5,494 bases of DNA, from the NCBI GenBank assembly GCA_036146215.1, contig JAYYJN010000082.1:1-5494 (forward strand), written 5' to 3'. The translations under genes and the position numbers were made by a program. This DNA comes from UBA7805 sp036146215. Lineage in GTDB: Bacteria > Planctomycetota > Planctomycetia > Pirellulales > UBA7805. Positions within the stretch are counted from its first letter, which is position 1. Each line of letters opens with the position of its first letter. Positions 1-5,317 of the stretch are shown here, piece by piece. The notes under the pieces are model-generated. The model was not told the DNA's origin and did not search any database. It worked only from the letters and a program-made list of their open reading frames with translations.

Positions 1-60
1 CTGGCTCCGGCTTAAAACGGATAGCACTGGTAAAATAGGGGCCTTTGTAGCGAGCAGTAG

Positions 61-74
61 CCCGCAGTAGCGGG
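61..74. repeat. Short perfect inverted repeat (hairpin)
   Basis: CCCGC at 61-65 and GCGGG at 70-74 pair perfectly around the four-base loop AGTA. The loop motif also occurs just upstream, in GCAGTAGCCCGCAGTAGC, so the hairpin sits in a short direct repeat of GCAGTAGC. No T-run follows on either strand, so it is not an intrinsic terminator. It may be part of the candidate intergenic repeat. Confidence 0.45.
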
Positions 75-264
75 ATGGTTTGCCAGCTTAAGGGTGGGTT
101 CAACGTCATCGGGCCGCGCCGTCCTCCATCGGTAGCTGATCGATACACCGAAAATTATCCGCTTCGAGTCGCGCGGGGGCGTAGCTTGATAAATGTTTAG
201 TGCAGCACGTGTTTGGACACATGATTTGGTGAAGCACATGGCCCCGTTTCATCGCTCCACTCGA

Positions 265-311
265 CTGCATTGCAGCATTGCAGCTTTGATGGCAGCTTGA
301 TGGCAGTTTGA
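265..311. repeat. Degenerate short tandem repeats
   Basis: Two exact adjacent copies of GCATTGCA (267-274 and 275-282) are followed by GCTTTGATGGCA (283-294), GCTTGATGGCA (295-305) and a partial third copy GTTTGA (306-311). All units start with G and share a TTG core, which suggests replication slippage from one ancestral unit of 8-12 bp. The stretch lies in non-coding sequence about 220 bases before lpxB. No function is evident. Confidence 0.6.
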
Positions 312-360
312 CCTGGCCGATATCGACCGCAATCGTCATCCCTCGCCTCACAAATCATGA

Positions 361-530
361 CTCGAATCACGGCCAAGACTCCCCCTTTTATTAACTAATG
401 ATTCGCTCTGGTTGCGTTGCGTGACAGGGTCAATAAAAGCTGCTCTTTGTCGTTTGGTGTGGTTTTGCCATACTTAATTTTCAGGTTTTAAACCTCGTAT
501 TTTCTCATTGCATCGGGAATATTTCAGAGC
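361..530 (+). promoter_or_regulatory. Presumed lpxB leader and promoter region
   Basis: This is the gene-free sequence directly before lpxB. From about 430 onwards it becomes T-rich. TTGCCA (465-470), a 17-base gap and TTAAAC (488-493) could form a weak sigma-70-like pair, but the -10 match is poor. A 13-base near-palindrome, AGGTTT-T-AAACCT (483-495), overlaps that -10 position and could be an operator or simply chance. No strong ribosome binding site is present; GGGA at 515-518 is 12 bases from the ATG. Promoter identity is a guess from position. Confidence 0.2.
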
Positions 531-1823
531 ATGAAAATTTTCTTTTCCGTCGGGGAACCGAGCGGAGATCTTCATGGCAGCAACTTAATCCGAAAAATGC
601 TGCAACGAAATCCAGCCATTGAGATGGTAGGCTATGGTGGCCCAAGAATGGCACGTGCCGGTTGTGCCCTGCATGAAGACCTCACGCAGTTGGCAGTGAT
701 GGGAATCACCCAGGTTCTGGGACACCTGGTGACTTTCTGGAAACTTGTGAGTCGTGCAGATCGCTACTTTCGGCATCAGCGACCAGACGCGGTCGTATTG
801 ATCGACTATCCGGGCTTCAATTGGTGGAGTGCGCGTCGAGCCAAGGCCCACGGAATTCCGGTATTTTATTATGGTACGCCACAAATCTGGGCATGGGCTC
901 CTTGGCGAGTGCGAAAAATGCGTAACCTTGTGGAGCTTGTGCTGTGTAAGCTTCCCTTCGAAGAACAATGGTTCCGAGACAGGGATTGCAATGCAACGTT
1001 TGTGGGGCACCCTTATTTTGACCAACTCGAAAATGAATGCCTCGACAAGAATTTTATCGAGCAGATGAAAAATGGTGGGGGTCCATTGATAGCAATTCTT
1101 CCGGGATCGCGAACCCAGGAGGTGAAACATAACTTAAAGTGGTTTTTAAAGGCCGCACGCATGGTTGCCGACGAAATACCTTCGGCACGCTTTGTCGTGG
1201 CAAGTTTTAAGTCTGCTCATGCAGACTGGGCCAGGGAATTGATCACGCAAAGTGGTCTTCCGATGGAAACATTTGTCGGACGCACTCCTGAATTGATTGC
1301 TGCAAGCGATTGCACCATGGCATGCTCAGGATCGGTTTCTCTGGAACTGCTCTATCATTTAAAACCAACGGTCGTTCTCTACTGGGTGCCGAAATGGTTT
1401 TACGCGGTGATCAAGTCAATCTCTCCATTATTACAATTCCGCATCAAATACATCACACTCGTCAACATGCTTGCCGATGAACCATTTGCCCATCGACCGC
1501 GGCATTTCGACTCGGATCGAAGTGGATGGGACCAAATTCCTTTTCCGGAATTTGTCACCAGTCAAGATAAATCACCCCAAATTGCGCGGCATATCACCCG
1601 CTGGTTGAAGCACCCTGAACAAAGAGAGCAATGCCTTGGGCAATTGCGGCATATTCGCACAGCAGTCGCGCACGGTGGTGCCTCTGCAAGGGCGGCAGAA
1701 TATATCCTGGAAGCCCTTGAGGCAAAGCCAACTTCCCCTCCGATCCCTCACTTTCCAAAAGACTCGCGACTCACTGCGACGGTACCAACCATTTTTACAC
1801 CATTAAATAAAAGCCTGGTTTAA
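531..1823 (+). CDS. lpxB: Lipid A disaccharide synthase LpxB
   Basis: LpxB (glycosyltransferase family 19) joins UDP-2,3-diacylglucosamine to lipid X, giving lipid A disaccharide-1-phosphate and UDP at the cytoplasmic face of the inner membrane. Family landmarks are all visible: GEPSGDLHG at residues 8-16 (GEASGD-type motif), IDYPGFN at 91-97 with Asp92, GTPQIWAWAPWR at 115-126, GHPYFD at 159-164, LPGSRTQEV at 190-198, and the nucleotide-binding region SGSVSLEL at 266-273. YITLVNMLAD at 307-316 matches the family's late conserved block. At 430 residues the protein is longer than the ~380 of E. coli; the extra length is a segment around 317-338 and a proline-rich tail after about residue 398. 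The ATG is chosen because MKIFFSVGEPSGD is the expected N-terminus, although its Shine-Dalgarno is weak. The frame is intact. The M50 gene follows after 71 nt. Confidence 0.96.
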   Translation: MKIFFSVGEPSGDLHGSNLIRKMLQRNPAIEMVGYGGPRMARAGCALHEDLTQLAVMGITQVLGHLVTFWKLVSRADRYFRHQRPDAVVLIDYPGFNWWSARRAKAHGIPVFYYGTPQIWAWAPWRVRKMRNLVELVLCKLPFEEQWFRDRDCNATFVGHPYFDQLENECLDKNFIEQMKNGGGPLIAILPGSRTQEVKHNLKWFLKAARMVADEIPSARFVVASFKSAHADWARELITQSGLPMETFVGRTPELIAASDCTMACSGSVSLELLYHLKPTVVLYWVPKWFYAVIKSISPLLQFRIKYITLVNMLADEPFAHRPRHFDSDRSGWDQIPFPEFVTSQDKSPQIARHITRWLKHPEQREQCLGQLRHIRTAVAHGGASARAAEYILEALEAKPTSPPIPHFPKDSRLTATVPTIFTPLNKSLV

Positions 1824-1848
1824 AAGACATGGCGACCGGTTAACGGGT

Positions 1849-1876
1849 CCATAGAACTCAGGCCATAGAACCCAGG
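1849..1876. repeat. Perfectly adjacent 14-bp tandem duplication
   Basis: The unit CCATAGAACYCAGG occurs twice head to tail (1849-1862 and 1863-1876) with a single T/C difference. It fills much of the 71-base spacer between lpxB and the M50 protease gene and ends 18 bases before the protease ATG. It looks like a recent slippage duplication. It could alter translation or transcription of the downstream gene, but nothing in the sequence proves that. Confidence 0.75.
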
Positions 1877-1894
1877 CATTGTCCGGATCAAATT

Positions 1895-2665
1895 ATGCTG
1901 CTCGGTGAACCTCCGCAAACGCAATACGACTTACGATTCCAACTTTTCGGTATCCCAGTCCGGGTGCATCCATGGTTCTGGGTGATCGCCGTGCTTCTCG
2001 GAATTAGCAGTGGCGGTGAGACGCCACCGATAGATCTTCTTATTTGGGTCGGATGCGTTTTCGTGTCGATTCTGGTTCATGAGTTGGGTCATGCATTGGT
2101 GGCACTCGCCTATGGCTGGAGACCCTGGATCACGCTGTACAGTTTTGGAGGGCTCGCCTCCTATCAACCGACACGCCACGACTGGCGGAGTCAGGTCCTG
2201 ATATCTTTTGCTGGTCCGTTGGCAGGATTTTTTTTCATCGCGGCAATCATGGCAGCGGTACAGGCAAGTGGTCACCAGGTCCAAATTCTACCCAACACAC
2301 CATCGCTCGGATTCCACAGCCTTTTTCCACCGTGGGCATTTTTCTTCCCGTTTGAATCAGGGAACGTCAACACACTTATTTGGTATCTCTGGCAAATCAA
2401 TATCCTCTGGGGCCTATTGAACCTGTTGCCGATCTACCCTCTCGACGGTGGGCAAATTACGCGTGAACTCTGCCTGCAGGGAAATCGATCTCGCGGCATC
2501 GAACAATCACTATGGATTTCGATTATTACAGCTGGTGGAGTGGTTGTTCTCTGCCTTATGAATCGCGAAATCTACTTGGCATTCATGTTCGGATACCTCG
2601 GATACAGCAGCTATAACCTGCTGCAACAATTCTCCGGCGGCAGTTCAGGTGGGCGGCCATGGTGA
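1895..2665 (+). CDS. Site-2-protease-like M50 membrane metallopeptidase
   Basis: This 256-residue polytopic membrane protein belongs to the M50 (SpoIVFB/Rip3-like) zinc metalloprotease group, which cuts substrates within the membrane. The zinc motif HELGH is at residues 62-66, inside a hydrophobic helix. The second conserved motif, NLLPIYPLDGGQ at 176-187, supplies the third zinc ligand, Asp184. FAGPLAG at 105-111 is the family's middle motif, and HPWFW near 25-29 is typical of the first segment. Hydrophobic stretches near 27-38, 46-62, 101-122, 160-180, 206-222 and 226-245 suggest about six membrane spans. There is no PDZ or CBS domain. The chosen ATG has a weak GGAT site six bases upstream and gives the usual short N-terminus. 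The tail is Gly/Ser-rich. The substrate is unknown. It may be co-transcribed with lpxB, which would suit an envelope role, but this rests on spacing alone. Confidence 0.9.
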   Translation: MLLGEPPQTQYDLRFQLFGIPVRVHPWFWVIAVLLGISSGGETPPIDLLIWVGCVFVSILVHELGHALVALAYGWRPWITLYSFGGLASYQPTRHDWRSQVLISFAGPLAGFFFIAAIMAAVQASGHQVQILPNTPSLGFHSLFPPWAFFFPFESGNVNTLIWYLWQINILWGLLNLLPIYPLDGGQITRELCLQGNRSRGIEQSLWISIITAGGVVVLCLMNREIYLAFMFGYLGYSSYNLLQQFSGGSSGGRPW

Positions 2666-3131
2666 TATGGCAGTTGGTCGAGTACGGGACGGAAGCAAAA
2701 GTAGCGATTTACACCTCGATCAACAGCACGAACTGCTTATTCCAGGATTAAAATACTTCATACCTGGTGCTTTCGTGTATGTCTTATTTGGAGTTGCAAG
2801 GAAAAACCACCACATCATTCACTCAAGAGTGCAATGCGAGCGTGCGGGCGACCAACGCAAATCAAACGCCCCGGTCGCAGAAAAATGAGCCATCGTCGAA
2901 AAAAAAGAAAAAAAATTTACTCACGCTTCGACGCTTTGCTTGCGAGCACTTGAAACAACTTCTGCTTCACACAGGCCTCGGCATACCCTCACTAGATGTC
3001 TTTTTTCCGCACCGATTTTGTAAATGTTTCAAGGGTCAAATGTGTCGGTTTCTATATGTTCACGCCGCTTTGAGGGGAGGTGAAAAAACTGGCTTCGAAG
3101 AGGAAAGGTGACAAAAAACGGCGATATTTGA

Positions 3132-3155
3132 TTGTTTTTTATTTTTAAAAAACAA
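3132..3155. repeat. A/T-only hairpin in A/T-rich block
   Basis: TTGTTTTTT (3132-3140) and AAAAAACAA (3147-3155) pair over nine bases around the loop ATTTTT. The stem has a single G-C pair, so as RNA it would be weak, and it is not a classical terminator. It lies in the most A/T-rich part of the spacer. It could be a bent or easily melted DNA segment, or part of a promoter region. Confidence 0.4.
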
Positions 3156-3300
3156 AACTCTTTATTAATATTTTGCGAAAACGCGCGATACATCACCCAG
3201 AATAAGATCGTTCAGAAGGAATGCAACGACCTATTGAATGACTGGTCTCTTTAGAATAAAGCACGGCGCACTTCCGCTTCACAGGTTGTCGATCTTGCAC

Positions 3301-3310
3301 GATCGCGATC
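3301..3310. repeat. 10-bp perfect palindrome GATCGCGATC
   Basis: The ten bases GATCGCGATC read the same on both strands and are preceded by GATCTTGCAC, giving three GATC sites within 20 bases. This is a possible protein-binding or methylation site in the spacer upstream of the lysine-rich gene. It is short enough that chance cannot be excluded. Confidence 0.3.
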
Positions 3311-3488
3311 AAAATCATTTCCACGAAAACACAAAAGTTTTATTTTTTTTGCAAGAAGGTCTTGACGCGTTGAATAAGATAGAGAAAATTCCGGACGAAG
3401 TTGGATTCTTGTTTGTTGATATAAATTCAGCTTCAACTGTTTTAGGGTTGATGAGCCATGGTCGGCTGTGTTGATTAAATAACTTTGA

Positions 3489-3507
3489 GGGAGTTGAGTC
3501 AGCTCCC
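3489..3507. promoter_or_regulatory. 19-bp near-perfect palindrome, possible operator or leader hairpin
   Basis: GGGAGTTGA (3489-3497) and TCAGCTCCC (3499-3507) are inverted repeats around a single central G, with one T/C difference that still pairs as G-U in RNA. It lies about 120 bases before the lysine-rich gene. As DNA it could be a dimeric repressor site; as RNA it would make a G/C-rich leader hairpin with a small loop. No T-run follows, so it is not an intrinsic terminator on the plus strand. Confidence 0.35.
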
Positions 3508-3614
3508 CGCAACACAAGCCTTAGAAAAGTGGCTCTTAGTCATGGTGGGACACGTGATGGGCAACGGCCTTTGTTGGGGCGGTGTCGAGACGGATCTCAC
3601 TGAGAACTTAATAC

Positions 3615-3620
3615 GGAGGA
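3615..3620 (+). promoter_or_regulatory. Strong Shine-Dalgarno sequence that fixes a GTG start
   Basis: GGAGGA ends six bases before GTG at 3627. It is the best ribosome binding site in the window and fixes the start of the lysine-rich gene at GTG, since no ATG lies in that frame nearby. The strength contrasts with the weak sites of lpxB and the M50 gene, which suggests high-level translation. A small palindrome, TCTCA-C-TGAGA (3595-3605), lies just upstream. Confidence 0.85.
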
Positions 3621-3626
3621 CGAACT

Positions 3627-3845
3627 GTGGCTAAGAAGAAGAAAAAGGCTGCCAAAAAGAAGGCAGCACCCAAGAAAAAGAAGGCCGTAAAGAAGAAGAA
3701 GAAGGCCGTGAAGAAGAAAAAGGCCGTTAAGAAGAAGAAGAAGGCCGTGAAGAAAAAGAAGAAGGCCGTGAAGAAGAAGGCCACAAAGAAAAAGGCCACA
3801 AAGAAAAAGGCCAAGAAGAAAGCCGCTAAGAAGAAGAAGCGGTAA
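3627..3845 (+). CDS. Lysine-saturated histone H1-like DNA-binding protein
   Basis: The 72-residue product resembles the C-terminal tail of histone H1 and bacterial H1-like proteins that bind and compact DNA without sequence preference. It has 47 Lys, 15 Ala, 5 Val, 2 Thr and one each of Met, Pro and Arg: about two-thirds basic, no acidic or aromatic residue, only seven residue types. The middle (about 20-50) is a tandem repeat of AVKKKKK or AVKKKK, then two ATKKK units, ending AAKKKKR. It should be unfolded until bound to DNA or RNA. Complete start, stop, a strong ribosome binding site and a dedicated terminator argue that it is a real gene and not simple-sequence noise. The Lys codons mix AAG (mostly) and AAA, so selection for lysine is more likely than pure triplet slippage. 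A nucleoid role is inferred from composition; RNA or polyphosphate binding is also possible. Confidence 0.85.
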   Translation: MAKKKKKAAKKKAAPKKKKAVKKKKKAVKKKKAVKKKKKAVKKKKKAVKKKATKKKATKKKAKKKAAKKKKR

Positions 3846-3906
3846 CTCTTTGCAAAATAGGGCGGATGGACGGAATTGATCCGGAAGTTTAGCCTCTGAA
3901 AAAAAG

Positions 3907-3934
3907 AACCGCTCGGCCTTTGGGCTGAGCGGTT
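3907..3934. terminator. Intrinsic terminator, likely bidirectional
   Basis: AACCGCTCGGCC (3907-3918) pairs with GGCTGAGCGGTT (3923-3934) over twelve bases with one G-U, around the loop TTTG. On the plus strand it is followed by TTTATTTT; on the minus strand the stem is followed by a run of seven Ts (complement of 3899-3905). It therefore suits termination of the lysine-rich gene (stop at 3845) and of the convergent mrp gene (stop at 4049). Confidence 0.92.
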
Positions 3935-4048
3935 TTTATTTTGTGCAATTTCATCTATCGCATCCAAAGCGAGCTTCGCCGAGTTGACTGCTTTTGCAAC
4001 AGTCATCTTTCCTAATGGCGAGACTTCACCGAGAACGTCATCTCAACA

Positions 4049-5170
4049 TTAAAGCACCGAGAGACTCGGTAGGGGCGGCTCTTCCTGGTGTTTAGATGCA
4101 ATTTCTCGCACCAATTGAGTGCACATATTTTCCAACGGAGAAGACACTTCAGAAATATCAAAGTTTGCGCCCGTCTTCCCCTCATCTCCATTCACTCGCA
4201 ACTGAATGTTGATTGGAACTTCACCCAGAAAAGGAATGCCGAACTCATCTGCCTTTCTCTTCGCGCCCCCATTCCCAAAAATGTCATATCGCTTTCCGTT
4301 ATCCGGGCAAAGGAAATAACTCATGTTTTCAACGATGCCCAATACTGGAATTCGCACTTCCTGAAACATGCGAATGGCTTTAACGGCATCCAGTAAGGCG
4401 ACATCCTGTGGTGTGCAGACGATCACCGCACCGGTCGGTGGCAGTGTCTGCGAGAGGGTTAACGCCACATCGCCGGTGCCGGGTGGCATATCGATCACCA
4501 GGTAATCGAGAGGGCCCCAATCCGTGTCACGGAGAAAACTGGTGATCGAACCATGCAACATCGGCCCCCGCCAGATCACAGCTTTATCTGCCGGCACGAG
4601 AAAACCGATCGATATTACCTTGAGTCCCCCGACATCAATGGGTGTAATACGCCGTGCGACAACTGGTTTTCCCTCATCATCCGACCCGATTTGCTTCTCT
4701 GAGACTTCCGGTCGGCCTGACGCACCCAATAAGTGGGGAATACTCGGTCCGTAGACGTCGGCATCCATCAATCCCACCTTGCAACCTGCCCGCTGTAATC
4801 CTAACGCCAAGCTGGTTGCAATCGTGCTTTTACCCACGCCTCCTTTACCTGAACCGACAACAATGACGCTCTTGGCCGTGAGGCCAACTTGCCCGAGTTT
4901 GACCGGTGGTCTTTCATGCTCGCTGATCTCGATTCGAACCTGTGCAATGCCGGAAATGCGATCGCGAAGCAATGATTCCAACTGATTGCGTGTCTCCTCC
5001 CAAATGGGTGCACTGTGGGATGTAAGCGCGAGGTTGATTGATATGGTGTCTGCATTGACTTCAATCGATTTAACTTGCTCAAGTTGGGTCACACTTCGAC
5101 CCGTCTCTGGGTCCTTGAACTCGGCAAGCACAGCTTCGACATCGGTCTTCTTTATTTCCATATTTGACAC
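4049..5170 (-). CDS. mrp: Mrp/ApbC/Nbp35-type P-loop ATPase, iron-sulfur carrier family
   Basis: Mrp (ApbC) proteins are cytosolic P-loop ATPases that carry or insert iron-sulfur clusters. This 373-residue protein has an N-terminal MIP18/DUF59 domain (about 8-85, with DPETG at 20-24) and a C-terminal ParA/MinD-like domain. The deviant Walker A motif GSGKGGVGKST is at 106-116, DADVYGPS at 136-143, and the Walker B region LDYLVIDMPPGTGD at 221-234. ENMSYF at 281-286 leads into the usual cluster site, but here it reads CPDN (288-291), so only the first Cys of C-x-x-C remains. The MIP18 cysteine-proline site also reads SAP (53-55). The start is GTG at 5170 with GAGAG four bases upstream; the ATG three codons later (5161) is an alternative. 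nqrM lies 147 nt upstream on the same strand. The lysine-rich gene is convergent. Family assignment is secure; cluster binding by this variant is uncertain. Confidence 0.95.
   Translation of the reverse strand: MSNMEIKKTDVEAVLAEFKDPETGRSVTQLEQVKSIEVNADTISINLALTSHSAPIWEETRNQLESLLRDRISGIAQVRIEISEHERPPVKLGQVGLTAKSVIVVGSGKGGVGKSTIATSLALGLQRAGCKVGLMDADVYGPSIPHLLGASGRPEVSEKQIGSDDEGKPVVARRITPIDVGGLKVISIGFLVPADKAVIWRGPMLHGSITSFLRDTDWGPLDYLVIDMPPGTGDVALTLSQTLPPTGAVIVCTPQDVALLDAVKAIRMFQEVRIPVLGIVENMSYFLCPDNGKRYDIFGNGGAKRKADEFGIPFLGEVPINIQLRVNGDEGKTGANFDISEVSSPLENMCTQLVREIASKHQEEPPLPSLSVL
4056..4070 (-). other. Small hairpin over the last mrp codons
   Basis: ACCGAG (4056-4061) and CTCGGT (4065-4070) form a perfect six-base stem with a three-base loop, within the last codons of mrp and ending five bases before its stop codon. 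The minus strand has only a weak T-run afterwards, so it is a poor terminator. The strong one at 3907-3934 is the better candidate. It may slow 3'-end decay or be chance. Confidence 0.25.
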
Positions 5171-5317
5171 AGCTCTCTCGCGTAAAAGCGGTTAAAAATT
5201 TTAAGGCCACGGTCCGACCATAATCGCGGATCAATGACTATTTCGCAATGGACCGAAAAATGCGTCTCTCGCTATCGGATTGTCACGGCCGCGCTATCCT
5301 ATTTTCAGCATCTGCCA
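5171..5317 (-). promoter_or_regulatory. nqrM-mrp spacer with A/T near-palindrome
   Basis: The 147-base spacer holds no gene. The clearest feature is TTAAAA-A-TTTTAA (5192-5204, plus-strand reading), a 13-base near-palindrome 22 bases before the mrp GTG. It could be an A/T-rich promoter element or operator. I see no intrinsic terminator after nqrM, so read-through from nqrM into mrp is possible. A separate mrp promoter is also possible, since the gap is long for a tight operon. Confidence 0.25.

Larger units (their letters stand above)
1..360. repeat. Gene-free left end; candidate dispersed intergenic repeat
   Basis: I find no credible gene here. Two short minus-strand open frames overlap each other, lack Shine-Dalgarno sequences and give proteins with no recognisable domain. 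What can be seen is local structure: a perfect hairpin CCCGC-AGTA-GCGGG at 61-74, and degenerate tandem repeats at 265-311. The minus-strand reading of about 20-180 resembles, from memory, short hypothetical peptides and intergenic segments scattered in Rhodopirellula-type genomes. That resemblance is an inference I could not test. The alternative is plain non-coding spacer or the decayed remains of a gene. The outer boundary is not defined and may lie left of the window. Confidence 0.3.
2666..3626. other. 961-base gene-poor spacer
   Basis: No open frame here has both a plausible start and recognisable protein features. The frames present (for example 2767-3111 and 3238-3474, both +) lack Shine-Dalgarno sequences and known motifs; the second reads somewhat protein-like after codon 35 but is unsupported. 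Visible structure includes inverted repeats GCGACC/GGTCGC (2848-2853 and 2873-2878) and CGTCGAA/TTCGACG (2894-2900 and 2927-2933, around an A-rich loop), strong A/T blocks at about 3110-3190 and 3330-3480, and several palindromes nearer the downstream gene. TATAAA at 3420-3425 has no matching -35. TTGACG at 3362-3367 has only AAAATT 17 bases on. The spacer should contain the end of the lpxB-M50 transcript and the promoter of the lysine-rich gene, and could hide a small RNA. Confidence 0.5.

Noticed and set aside
174..250. GGGGGCGTAGCTT, which resembles the 5' end of a tRNA-Ala
   Set aside because: No matching anticodon arm, T-arm (GTTCGAATC) or acceptor 3' strand follows at the right distance, so it is not a tRNA.
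2659..2751. 30-codon frame starting ATGGTGA across the M50 stop codon
   Set aside because: The start/stop overlap is suggestive of translational coupling, but the peptide is short, unrecognised and has no Shine-Dalgarno of its own.
2767..3111. 114-codon plus-strand frame with GTG start
   Set aside because: It has no Shine-Dalgarno sequence, an unbalanced composition with a poly-lysine run from an A-tract, and no recognisable domain.
3326..3350. AAAAC/GTTTT hairpin followed by a run of Ts, resembling a terminator
   Set aside because: The stem has only five pairs, four of them A-T, so it is too weak for an intrinsic terminator.
3238..3474. 78-codon plus-strand frame in the spacer
   Set aside because: Part of it (from about codon 35) reads like protein, but there is no ribosome binding site, no known motif, and it overlaps A/T-rich palindromic sequence that looks regulatory.
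3551..3556. CACGTG palindrome
   Set aside because: A six-base palindrome is expected by chance in a window of this size and has no supporting context.
3608..4006. Minus-strand open frame of 132 codons rich in Phe and Ala
   Set aside because: It is the antisense shadow of the lysine-rich gene (AAG/AAA read as CTT/TTT) and runs through the terminator. Its first ~20 codons look protein-like, but there is no credible ribosome binding site or domain.
483..5204. Similar 13-base near-palindromes upstream of lpxB (483-495) and mrp (5192-5204) as a shared operator
   Set aside because: They share only A/T-rich symmetry around a single centre base; the outer bases differ and no third copy was found, so a common regulator is not supported.
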